A DNA stretch of 64,000 nucleotides from Aequorivita capsosiphonis DSM 23843 (GTDB taxonomy: Bacteria > Bacteroidota > Bacteroidia > Flavobacteriales > Flavobacteriaceae): assembly GCF_000429125.1 (NCBI RefSeq), contig NZ_AUBG01000007.1, positions 124,001-188,000 on the forward strand. Direction: 5' to 3'. Positions 8,589 to 16,534 of the stretch are shown here, piece after piece (position 1 is the first letter of the stretch; each line of letters begins with the position of its first letter). The position numbers were made by a program, and so were the translations under genes. A model generated the notes under the pieces. The model saw nothing but the letters and a program-made list of their open reading frames with translations, had not been told where the DNA came from and did not search any database.

Positions 8589-8835
8589 GAATACTGTTAC
8601 AATTAAATTTTTGTTAAGAATTCAAAAAAAACTTTAAATTTTCCCCTCTATATTTTTAAATGCACCATTTAATAGGTCATTTTTCAAATTATCCCCCTAA
8701 TATAATAAGAGTTATTTCAAATTGATCTTGATTATGATTTATTTCAATTCGATAATGATTTTTTAAAGGAAGAAATTCCTTATCCAAAACTGAATATTTT
8801 TTTAACCAAATATTAATCTTTAAAACCTTTAAATT

Positions 8836-10293
8836 ATGAAAAAAGTAATTTTTTGCGCAGCAGCGCTAATGATTGGAGCCGTGGGTCTTGCACAGACTAC
8901 CCCCGATACTCCAGATGCACCAAACAATGCTTTGCTCCTTACTCTTAGTCAGCCAGCTGCTCCTGGAGCTAACAGAGCCAAAGCTATCCAAAATGGTATG
9001 AACAACAAAGTGGCAGTTAAACAGGTTGGAACCAGCCAGAATGCTTACTCAGATCAAGGGGATGGCTCAGGCATGGGATCTAACCAAGGACGCATTTGGC
9101 AAACTGGAAACGTAAGTTCTAGTAGTGGTGACTCCAACATGGCTGAACTTTACCAAAGAGGTACATCAAATCAATCCACCCAATATCAATTTGGTGATGG
9201 TAATGAGTCTCTAGTAAAGCAAGGTAACATGGATAGTGGAAGTTCTGGAAACAAAGCCTATGCTCAACAAGGGGATATAACAGCGCAAGAGGCTCAGGAC
9301 AATAAACTTGAAATTAGCCAAAATGGAGATGATAACCAGGCTCGTACGGAGCAACGTTTTGACAATAATGAGGCGTTGACAGATCAAACTGGTACCGATA
9401 ACTATGCCGATATCTATCAATATGCACAACCAGATCAGTCTGACGGGCACACCGCTGAGGTAACTCAAAATGGGGGGCTAAACGACGCTTGGGTTAGACA
9501 AGATGGTGTAGGTGCTCGCAACGCAGCCACTTCCCGTCAAGACGGAACAGACAACTACTCTGATCAAGTTCAGTGGTCTACAGATAATACTGATTTTGCC
9601 GACAGTAACAATGCTGCTGTATTCCAAGGCACAAATGGTGGTAACCTGATGACCACAGTAATTGATTCATATATGGATACTTTCGTTGATAATTATCACG
9701 TTGGAGGTAATTCAGCTTCTATTAGAAATAGTGCATTTCAAGATCAATACGGAGATGACAACGACGCTGCCGCCTTCCAAAGAGGACAAGATAACTATTC
9801 CGAACAAAAACAAGTAGGGGACGAAAATGATGCGTTGGTTATTCAAAATTTCTATGATCCAAATGGAGCAAATGGCAATAACTATGCTAAGCAAACTCAA
9901 ACTGGAGATTATAACATAGCGGGTATCGCCCAAAATGGATATAATAACAGAGCGCTTCAAAGCCAAAACGGTGATTATAACATAGCGCTTTCTACCCAAC
10001 AGGGTCATGATAACGACGCAAACGTACATCAGATTGGTGATGATAACTATGCTACAACTGCTCAAAGAGCTTCATGTAATGATATACTTGTTGTGCAGTA
10101 TGACGGTCAGAGTGCTGTTGTTGAGCAAAACCTTGATGGCTTGCCAGGAGGTAACAATACCGCTAATATCTATCAGTCTGGTCCTGACGGAGGAGGAGGA
10201 ACTATCAACTGTGCTTTCGATCCAAAGTTAACACCAAGAACTCGTGTTGATATTCCAGTATTCAACATTCCAGATGTGTGCCCAGGTTGTTAA
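8836..10293 (+). CDS. Large curlin-repeat amyloid subunit (CsgA-like)
   Basis: The protein has 485 residues: a signal peptide ending near GAVGLAQ, then a long array of curlin-type repeats with the Q-x-G-x-x-N signature, such as AVKQVGTSQNAYS, KLEISQNGDDNQAR and IAGIAQNGYNNRAL. Each strand-loop-strand unit carries the Gln/Asn ladder typical of curli amyloids, and the array is several times longer than the five repeats of E. coli CsgA. Spacers break its regularity. The last 30 residues differ: they are proline-rich and end in CPGC, with two further cysteines in the preceding region. It is followed by its own terminator and then by csgB/E/F/G homologues, which supports the role of main secreted fibre subunit. 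Confidence 0.88.
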   Translation: MKKVIFCAAALMIGAVGLAQTTPDTPDAPNNALLLTLSQPAAPGANRAKAIQNGMNNKVAVKQVGTSQNAYSDQGDGSGMGSNQGRIWQTGNVSSSSGDSNMAELYQRGTSNQSTQYQFGDGNESLVKQGNMDSGSSGNKAYAQQGDITAQEAQDNKLEISQNGDDNQARTEQRFDNNEALTDQTGTDNYADIYQYAQPDQSDGHTAEVTQNGGLNDAWVRQDGVGARNAATSRQDGTDNYSDQVQWSTDNTDFADSNNAAVFQGTNGGNLMTTVIDSYMDTFVDNYHVGGNSASIRNSAFQDQYGDDNDAAAFQRGQDNYSEQKQVGDENDALVIQNFYDPNGANGNNYAKQTQTGDYNIAGIAQNGYNNRALQSQNGDYNIALSTQQGHDNDANVHQIGDDNYATTAQRASCNDILVVQYDGQSAVVEQNLDGLPGGNNTANIYQSGPDGGGGTINCAFDPKLTPRTRVDIPVFNIPDVCPGC

Positions 10294-10325
10294 TCCAATT
10301 TCGGTCAGAACAATCGATTTAATAA

Positions 10326-10355
10326 AAAAGGAGGGCAGTATTATGCCCTCCTTTT
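10326..10355 (+). terminator. Terminator after the large curlin gene
   Basis: AAAAGGAGGGCA pairs perfectly with TGCCCTCCTTTT around a 6-nt loop. The stem ends in T residues but no long T-run follows, so read-through into the downstream csg genes is possible. Confidence 0.75.
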
Positions 10356-10485
10356 ACAATAAATTTAATATCTTTATGACGAGCTTATATTAAAAGTCTT
10401 AAAAGAAAATGATTTTGATAAAGACTTAGGATTAAATTTAGACACTGTATAATCACCGTAGAAAACGGATAATTTAAACTTGCTG

Positions 10486-11031
10486 ATGATGAAAACAACA
10501 CTAAAAAACATACTGTTTGCTATCTTGATGACGGCGTTTCTATCGCCTTGCGTTTGGAGTCAAACATATAAAGAAGAAGGAAACACTTCTGCTGAAGGGG
10601 AAAAGATGGTGCCAGGCCAAAAAATGTCTCCAGAGCTAATGGCAAATTTGGGAATTATTTCTGCCCCAAATCCAAAAAATGCAACCGTTCAAGGGAATGC
10701 TGTATATGTTCGTCAAATTGGGAGTTATAACACTGCCCAAATCCAGACCCGTACCAATGCCAGTGAAATAAACCTAAGCCAGAATGGAGATTATAATGAC
10801 ACAAACTTAGATTATACCGCCAATACTGCGGTGGCCGATCTTATTCAGAACGGCAATAATAATCGGATCAAAGATTTCGTAAACAATCCTAATGCCGATA
10901 TTTCTCTAGATCTTACACAGGACGGCAACAATCTCAACTTTGAGCGCGACGGCGTGAATGAGCTTACAAAATCGTTGAAATTCCGGCAAACGGAAGCATC
11001 GCCAACAATATTAGTCAGAAGCTTTTATTAG
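10486..11031 (+). CDS. csgB: Minor curlin, CsgB-like nucleator
   Basis: I begin at ATG 10486 (a second ATG follows at 10489); an upstream TTG is less likely. A signal peptide ends near PCVWSQ. The mature part has curlin-like repeats: VRQIGSYNTAQIQ, INLSQNGDYNDTN, ADLIQNGNNNRIK and LDLTQDGNNLNFE. The C-terminus is basic and aromatic (RQTEASPTILVRSFY), as in flavobacterial CsgB-like proteins that may nucleate the main subunit. The stop codon TAG is immediately followed by the ATG of the csgE-like gene, so the two are probably translationally coupled. Assignment to CsgB, and not to a second CsgA, rests on size, tail and position. Confidence 0.75.
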   Translation: MMKTTLKNILFAILMTAFLSPCVWSQTYKEEGNTSAEGEKMVPGQKMSPELMANLGIISAPNPKNATVQGNAVYVRQIGSYNTAQIQTRTNASEINLSQNGDYNDTNLDYTANTAVADLIQNGNNNRIKDFVNNPNADISLDLTQDGNNLNFERDGVNELTKSLKFRQTEASPTILVRSFY

Positions 11032-11832
11032 ATGAACCTGGCTCAGAGACATACCGTTTCAGTAAAAAACATTATACTCTTCACTTGTATGCTTTGCATG
11101 ACCGTGGGAGTAAACGCACAATACTATAATAAGGAGTATGTGGCAAAAATTTTGGTGAGGGATGATAGTGAGTTTTTCACTTTTGCCGCAACCGCTGAAA
11201 ACATTACTCCAACAGATGTAAACCTGAAATATGATTTTAATCTATATAGTACCGATGAGAACGACAGTGTGTCGAGAAGCAACCAATCAGAACTTTTCTT
11301 CTTAAAGGCAAACGAGAAAAAAGTGCTATCCACAGTAGCGGTAAATTATAATAGTGAGGATAAAATTACTTTAGTATTGGTGCTCTATGATAAAGACGGC
11401 AAACCAGTGGGTCAGGACCGTATTGAGTTAACTTCGGAAAATGGCCATCAAGAAATAGTGAAAAAAGAACATCCCCCACAAGAGGAAGCCTTAAGTCAAG
11501 ATCAAGCTGCGCCTCAAGATGGATTTGTTATGGATGGGTTTGTAGTTGAAAACACCATGACCAAGGCAGGTCGTGATTTTTATAAGTATTTTTATGCTGA
11601 TTATTACAACCGTGGGATACAAACAAAAAAAAATATAGTGATTGATGAAGTGCCAGGAAAAATGAGAACTACGCGGATTTCTGTTAAAATGGATGATCAA
11701 CTGCTATGGCAATTTTTTTCGCAACCAAAGAAAACTTTTTTAAAAGCAATGGCAAAAACAGCTTTAGATCGTTGCATTGCCTACATTCAACAAATTCAAC
11801 AGCAAAAGGATAATACATTAATCCGGTATTGA
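11032..11832 (+). CDS. csgE: CsgE with N-terminal CsgH-like domain
   Basis: CsgE is the periplasmic adaptor that caps the CsgG channel and delivers subunits. The C-terminal part, from about residue 163, matches CsgE: NTMTKAGRDFYKYFYADYY, then NIVIDEVPGKMRTTRISVKM and LLWQFFSQPKKTFLKAMA. E. coli CsgE has only about 130 residues, so roughly 130 residues here are extra. After the signal peptide (to VGVNAQ) this extra part is a beta-rich domain (FTFAATAENITPTDVNLKYD, QSELFFLKANEKKVLSTVAV) that resembles the CsgH/CsgC amyloid-inhibiting fold in strand pattern. A Gln/Glu-rich linker (near residues 140-160) joins the two. The CsgE assignment is strong; the CsgH relation is my inference. Confidence 0.85.
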   Translation: MNLAQRHTVSVKNIILFTCMLCMTVGVNAQYYNKEYVAKILVRDDSEFFTFAATAENITPTDVNLKYDFNLYSTDENDSVSRSNQSELFFLKANEKKVLSTVAVNYNSEDKITLVLVLYDKDGKPVGQDRIELTSENGHQEIVKKEHPPQEEALSQDQAAPQDGFVMDGFVVENTMTKAGRDFYKYFYADYYNRGIQTKKNIVIDEVPGKMRTTRISVKMDDQLLWQFFSQPKKTFLKAMAKTALDRCIAYIQQIQQQKDNTLIRY

Positions 11833-11922
11833 AAATAAATATCCATGATTAATTTTTTAAACACAGTGGAATGACTAATTGGATGTTCCAGATGTTATTT
11901 TAAAAACAAATAATGTAAAGAG

Positions 11923-12333
11923 ATGAAAATATTAAAACTACTTTCCGTATTTATATTGCTATTTACAGGCATAAATAGTTTTGCTCAGCAACTTACATAC
12001 AAACCTCTAAACCCGGCTTTTGGTGGCGATAGTTTTAATTACAGCTGGATGTTAAGTTCAGCCACGGCACAAAACAAGCTTGTCGCCCCCGCTAAAGAAG
12101 GAGAACAGCGTTCCGAACTTCAACAATTTGGAGCTAGTCTTAACAAGCAGTTGTTAAGTCAAATTTCGCGAACCCTGCTCCAGCAACAACTTGGGGGGCT
12201 TGATTTTGGTCAAGAGGGTACCTTTACCTACGGTACATTGAATATAGAAATTTATCAATCTGATGAAGGTTTGGTAATAAATATATTAGATACCTCCAAT
12301 GGAGAGGAAACACAAGTAATTGTTCCAAATTAA
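11923..12333 (+). CDS. csgF: Curli assembly protein CsgF
   Basis: CsgF exits through CsgG, decorates the channel at the cell surface and helps nucleation. The 136-residue protein has a signal peptide ending at INSFAQ and then the CsgF hallmark PLNPAFGGDSFNYSWMLSSA, equivalent to the N-terminal segment that plugs the CsgG pore in E. coli. Length and position between csgE and csgG agree with the family. The end of the gene lies 10 bp before the csgG ATG. Confidence 0.9.
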   Translation: MKILKLLSVFILLFTGINSFAQQLTYKPLNPAFGGDSFNYSWMLSSATAQNKLVAPAKEGEQRSELQQFGASLNKQLLSQISRTLLQQQLGGLDFGQEGTFTYGTLNIEIYQSDEGLVINILDTSNGEETQVIVPN

Positions 12334-12343
12334 AAAAAAATTC

Positions 12344-13714
12344 ATGAGAATATTTTTAAGATCCATTTTTTTAGCAAGCGTTTTTTTGTGTTCATCCTGT
12401 TCGGCTTATTTTAATCAGCCCGTATCCCAACAAGCTTCACGTACTGGAGAGTTTACTAAATCTACACAAATTCTTTTAGATTTGCCTCCCGCAGCTCAGC
12501 CCTTAGAAGTAGCAGTTTATAATTTTAGTGATCAAACAGGACAATACAAGGCGGTGGAAAATGGAAGTACTTTCAGTACTGCTATTTCTCAAGGGGGAAC
12601 CACAATGTTGATAAAGGCGTTGGAGGATTCTGGTTGGTTTATTCCGATAGAACGGGAAAACTTGAGCAATCTCTCCACCGAGCGTAACATCATCAGGAAC
12701 ACCAAACAAGAATACATTAAAAATCTAAATCCGGATGAGCCACCGCTGCCTCCACTTTTATATGCTGGCTTATTGTTGGAAGGTGGCGTAATTTCCTATG
12801 ACACAAACATTATTACAGGTGGTGTAGGCGCTCGATATTTTGGGCTTGGCGGGTCAGCCAAATATAGACAGGATAGAATTACGGTTTATCTTAGAGCGGT
12901 TTCCACCAGTAATGGGGAAATTCTGAAAACGGTTTATGTTTCCAAGACAATACTTTCGCAAGCTATAGACGCCAGCTTTTTTCGTTTTGTGAAATTTCAA
13001 AGATTGCTGGAAGCGGAGACAGGGGTTACACAAAATGAACCTGTTCAATTGGCGATGAAGGATGCTATAGAAAAAGCAGTGCACGATCTTATTATTGAAG
13101 GTATTCAAAAACAGTTTTGGAGTACCCAAGACGGAAAAGAGAAGAATGATCAACTGGTCGCAGAATATATTGAAGAAAAACAAAGAGATGAATCAACGCT
13201 GCTTCTAGATCGATTTATAGTAGGGCGCGAGGCGCAAAATTCAATTGGAATTTCGGGAGGTGGAAGCTTACCGGATAACGATTATGCTACGCAGAATCTA
13301 GGTTTTATGGGTAGATTGGAATATCGCAGAAATTTTGGCCATTATTTTGGTGTTGGATTAGCTGGCACAGTATTTAGAATGGATAATGGAAATCAATTTA
13401 ACAATACTTTTGGCAGTCTTGATCTAAATGGACAATTTAATATTTTGCCGAATGATAAGTTGTCTCCCTTTATCTATGCAGGTATGGGAGGGATTCTTGA
13501 CATTAGTGGTAAAACTTTGAATTTTGGAGACGGCTTTGTCAAGATTCAATTTGGGGTTGGGGCTGAATATTTCATCTCAAATAAATTAGGAGTCAAATTA
13601 TTTGGTGAGCAGAACATTGCCCTTAGCGATAAAGTGGATGGGGTTGTTCACGGTAAAAGGAATGACTTCTATTATAACCTTGGCCTAGGAATTAATTATT
13701 ATTTTAAACTGTAA
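12344..13714 (+). CDS. csgG: Curli secretion channel CsgG with C-terminal barrel-like extension
   Basis: CsgG is the nonameric outer-membrane lipoprotein pore for curli subunits. I choose ATG 12344, which gives a lipoprotein signal with cysteines in FLCSSCSAYF; an upstream TTG at 12320 would add eight charged residues. The CsgG domain (about residues 20-265) contains EVAVYNFSDQTGQYK, FIPIERENLSNLSTERNIIR and LEGGVISYDTN, all typical. E. coli CsgG is 277 residues; this one is 456. The extra C-terminal part (about 285-456) has alternating hydrophobic strands (GFMGRLEYRRNFGHYFGVGL to FYYNLGLGINYYFKL) that resemble a small outer-membrane beta barrel ending in an aromatic residue. Confidence 0.92.
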   Translation: MRIFLRSIFLASVFLCSSCSAYFNQPVSQQASRTGEFTKSTQILLDLPPAAQPLEVAVYNFSDQTGQYKAVENGSTFSTAISQGGTTMLIKALEDSGWFIPIERENLSNLSTERNIIRNTKQEYIKNLNPDEPPLPPLLYAGLLLEGGVISYDTNIITGGVGARYFGLGGSAKYRQDRITVYLRAVSTSNGEILKTVYVSKTILSQAIDASFFRFVKFQRLLEAETGVTQNEPVQLAMKDAIEKAVHDLIIEGIQKQFWSTQDGKEKNDQLVAEYIEEKQRDESTLLLDRFIVGREAQNSIGISGGGSLPDNDYATQNLGFMGRLEYRRNFGHYFGVGLAGTVFRMDNGNQFNNTFGSLDLNGQFNILPNDKLSPFIYAGMGGILDISGKTLNFGDGFVKIQFGVGAEYFISNKLGVKLFGEQNIALSDKVDGVVHGKRNDFYYNLGLGINYYFKL

Positions 13715-13735
13715 CTTTCAATAAAAAATAAAAAG

Positions 13736-15262
13736 ATGAAAAAATTTATAACATTGATTTGTGCGGCTTTTCTCCTTTTCATCTGGAGCTGTAGCGAAGA
13801 TACTATAGAGGTAGTTTTGTATGGGAATCTTACAGGAAAAGTTGTGGATAAAATAAGTGGAGAGTCTTTGGATAATGTTAAAATAACAACTAATCCAGCC
13901 TCCACAACCGTTTTTACCGATACTTCAGGAACGTTTAAAATAGATCGAATTCCTGTTGATGATTATTCAGTTCAGGCTGAGTTGACGGGGTATTCAGCTG
14001 GTTTTGAAGCTGTCTCTGTTTCTGAGAATAATACATCAACAGTTTCCTTTGAGCTCTCGATTGCCAATACGAAAAACAAGCCGCCTACCACCCCCGAATT
14101 AGTATCACCTGCAGATGGAGAAGTGGAATTACCGCTTGAGGTAACCTTTACTTGGGAAGCATCAGATCCTGATGGGGATGAACTTTCATATACCTTGGAT
14201 TTAAGAAATGGAACTACAGACGAGATGGAGGTTTTTGAGATAGTACGAGACACGAGCTATACGGTACAAAACCTTCAACTTGCAACTAAATACTTTTGGC
14301 AGGTTACTGCAACCGATGGAGAAAATGACCCTGTAAGCTCTACCATAAGTGAGTTTAAAACCCTTGTTTTGCCTGATAATCCCTATATATTTGTTAAAGA
14401 GAAAAATGGAAATCTCGTAATACATTCTGGAGCTAAAAGCGATACTGTAACAGGTGGCACTACGGTGCCTGATTTTAATGTTTTGCAACTTACAAGTGAA
14501 AACCAAAATAGTTTCCGTCCTAAAAAGAGTACTATCCTCAATAAGATTGCTTTTTTAAGAAATTCAGGTGGAAATACCCATATCTATACAATGAATTATG
14601 ATGGTACGGATCTAAGACAAATTACATCCCAAACACCGGTGGCTGGTTTCCTAATTGAAGAAGTGGGATTTACATGGGCCCAAAATGACAGCAAATTATA
14701 TTATCCCTATTTTGACAAACTATACTCTATAAATTCAGATGGAAGTGGTCTCAATTTAGAATATACTACTACTGATGGCGCTTTTATATCAGAAGTTGCA
14801 GTGCCAGAGTTTGATAACAATCTTGTTCTCTTAAAAACTAATAATTCTAGTGGTTATGATGTCCGCATTTATACCGCAAGAATTGATACCGATACCGAGG
14901 AGACAATAATTCTTGAAAATGTACTCGGTGCTGCTGGAGGAATTGATATTTCCTCGAATGCCGATAAAATTTTATACACCAAAGGTGATAATGAACAAAA
15001 CTCTTCCTATAAAATTTTCAATAGTCGCATTTTTCTCTACACCATTGGACAGCCTGATCAGCCGGTTGAAGTAGAAACAAATGTTTTGCTTGGAGAAAAC
15101 GATTTGGATGTAAAGTTCTCACCTTCTGAAGGTGGGATAATATTTACTCGGGTGCAAAGCAACATAGGAGCTACTCCTGCTGTTTATTCCTTAATATTTG
15201 ATCAACAATCTCAAGCGGATCAGATATTATTTACGAACTCATTTATGCCAGATTGGGAATAA
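13736..15262 (+). CDS. Curli-locus lipoprotein with CarboxypepD_reg-like, Fn3 and TolB-like repeats
   Basis: The 508-residue protein has a lipoprotein signal ending at LFIWSC. Next comes a CarboxypepD-regulatory-like domain (GNLTGKVVDKISGESLDNVK), then a fibronectin type III-like domain (TPELVSPADGEVELPLEVTF to TKYFWQVTATDGENDPVSS). The C-terminal half resembles a TolB/PD40-type propeller, with segments such as HIYTMNYDGTDLRQIT and KLYSINSDGSGL. It follows csgG by 21 bp on the same strand and is followed by a strong terminator, so it is the last gene of the curli unit. Surface exposure and fibre anchoring are possible but not shown. Confidence 0.8.
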   Translation: MKKFITLICAAFLLFIWSCSEDTIEVVLYGNLTGKVVDKISGESLDNVKITTNPASTTVFTDTSGTFKIDRIPVDDYSVQAELTGYSAGFEAVSVSENNTSTVSFELSIANTKNKPPTTPELVSPADGEVELPLEVTFTWEASDPDGDELSYTLDLRNGTTDEMEVFEIVRDTSYTVQNLQLATKYFWQVTATDGENDPVSSTISEFKTLVLPDNPYIFVKEKNGNLVIHSGAKSDTVTGGTTVPDFNVLQLTSENQNSFRPKKSTILNKIAFLRNSGGNTHIYTMNYDGTDLRQITSQTPVAGFLIEEVGFTWAQNDSKLYYPYFDKLYSINSDGSGLNLEYTTTDGAFISEVAVPEFDNNLVLLKTNNSSGYDVRIYTARIDTDTEETIILENVLGAAGGIDISSNADKILYTKGDNEQNSSYKIFNSRIFLYTIGQPDQPVEVETNVLLGENDLDVKFSPSEGGIIFTRVQSNIGATPAVYSLIFDQQSQADQILFTNSFMPDWE

Positions 15263-15285
15263 TCATCTAAATATTCAAAAACCTT

Positions 15286-15312
15286 AAAAGCCCACCTTTG
15301 TGGGCTTTTTTT
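15286..15312 (+). terminator. Terminator of the curli operon
   Basis: A 10-bp perfect stem, AAAAGCCCAC with GTGGGCTTTT around CTTT, is followed by further T residues. Confidence 0.92.
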
Positions 15313-15327
15313 AAATGCGTACTTTTG
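15297..15327 (+). promoter_or_regulatory. Promoter of purM (TTTG-N19-TACTTTTG)
   Basis: TTTG at 15297-15300 and TACTTTTG at 15320-15327 are separated by exactly 19 bp, fitting the Bacteroidota housekeeping promoter. The -33 box lies in the loop of the preceding terminator. The purM ATG is 18 bp further on. Confidence 0.75.
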
Positions 15328-15345
15328 CGGCTTAACTCCAATTCA

Positions 15346-16524
15346 ATGAGCAAAGAGATTTCAAAGCGCTACGCACAGAGAGGCGTTTCCGCTGGTAAAG
15401 AAGATGTGCACAACGCCATCAAGAATGTCAACAAAGGACTTTTCCCAAAAGCATTCTGTAAAATTGTTCCAGATTACCTTACTGGCGATGCCGAATATTG
15501 CCTCATTATGCACGCCGATGGTGCCGGCACCAAATCTTCATTAGCGTATTCATATTGGAAGGAAACGGGAGATTTGTCCGTTTGGAAAGGTATTGCCCAA
15601 GATGCACTTATCATGAATATTGACGACCTGCTTTGTGTGGGTGCGGTAGATAATATCTTGCTTTCTTCAACCATAGGTAGAAATAAAAATCGTATTCCTG
15701 GGGAGGTTATTTCAGCCATTATAAATGGAAGCGAAGCACTTATTGCCGAGATGGAAGACTTTGGTGTTACTATTCATTCTACAGGCGGAGAGACAGCTGA
15801 TGTTGGCGATCTAGTGCGCACCATAATTGTGGATTCTACAGTTACAGCCCGAATGGAACGGAGTAAGGTCATTGACAATGCAAACATCCAGGCTGGAGAC
15901 GTTATTGTGGGCTTAGCTTCTTTTGGCCAGGCAACTTACGAAAAGGAATACAACGGCGGTATGGGAAGCAATGGATTAACTTCAGCAAGACACGATGTTT
16001 TTGAAAAGTATCTTGCCAAGAAGTATCCTGAAAGTTTTGATGCGTCCGTACCTGATGAATTAGTTTATTCCGGCTCAAAAAAATTACAGGATTCGGTGGA
16101 AAATAGTCCTCTGAATGCCGGAAAACTCGTGCTTTCGCCTACGCGTACGTATGCTCCTATTATTAAAAAAATACTTTCACAATTCACGAATAAGGAAATT
16201 CACGGAATGATTCATTGCAGTGGTGGCGCACAGACTAAAATTCTGCATTTCGTTGATAATCTTCATATAGTAAAGGATAATATGTTTGAAGTTCCACCGC
16301 TTTTTAAACTTATTCAAGCTGAAAGCGGGACCGACTGGAAAGAAATGTATCAGGTTTTTAATATGGGGCATAGAATGGAGCTTTACGTTCCAGAAGAAGT
16401 TGCCGAAGCTATCATTCAGATTTCAAAATCCTTTCATGTTGATGCCCAGATTGTTGGTCGGGTGGAGACTTCGAATAATAAGAAGCTTACAATAACTAGC
16501 GAAAACGGCACGTTTACCTATTAA
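15346..16524 (+). CDS. purM: Phosphoribosylformylglycinamidine cyclo-ligase (AIR synthetase)
   Basis: PurM closes FGAM to AIR with ATP in purine synthesis. The 392-residue protein is the long Bacteroidota form. Recognisable parts are SKRYAQRGVSAGKEDVHNAI at the N-terminus, LIMHADGAGTKSSLAY near residue 50, DALIMNIDDLLCVGA near residue 85, and STGGETADVGDLVRT near residue 145. A longer frame begins at 15298, inside the terminator and promoter, so I use ATG 15346. It ends 10 bp before the DUF3078 gene. Confidence 0.95.
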   Translation: MSKEISKRYAQRGVSAGKEDVHNAIKNVNKGLFPKAFCKIVPDYLTGDAEYCLIMHADGAGTKSSLAYSYWKETGDLSVWKGIAQDALIMNIDDLLCVGAVDNILLSSTIGRNKNRIPGEVISAIINGSEALIAEMEDFGVTIHSTGGETADVGDLVRTIIVDSTVTARMERSKVIDNANIQAGDVIVGLASFGQATYEKEYNGGMGSNGLTSARHDVFEKYLAKKYPESFDASVPDELVYSGSKKLQDSVENSPLNAGKLVLSPTRTYAPIIKKILSQFTNKEIHGMIHCSGGAQTKILHFVDNLHIVKDNMFEVPPLFKLIQAESGTDWKEMYQVFNMGHRMELYVPEEVAEAIIQISKSFHVDAQIVGRVETSNNKKLTITSENGTFTY

Positions 16525-16534
16525 ATTGATAGTA

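Larger units (their letters stand above)
8024..8835 (+). promoter_or_regulatory. Long structured leader of the curli locus
   Basis: This 812-bp stretch has no credible coding frame. It holds a 13-bp perfect inverted repeat (8220-8250), an 8-bp repeat GGGTGAAT/ATTCACCC (8253-8293), and two terminator-like hairpins (8435-8453 and 8567-8588), each followed by T residues. The last 250 bp before the curlin ATG are very AT-rich. Such an array suggests operator sites, conditional termination, or a short regulatory RNA upstream of the amyloid genes. None of these roles can be assigned from sequence alone. Confidence 0.5.

Noticed and set aside
9712-10065. Minus-strand frame inside the curlin gene
   Set aside because: Repetitive codons of the curlin repeats keep the opposite frame open; the product is a low-complexity Ile/Val/Ser string.
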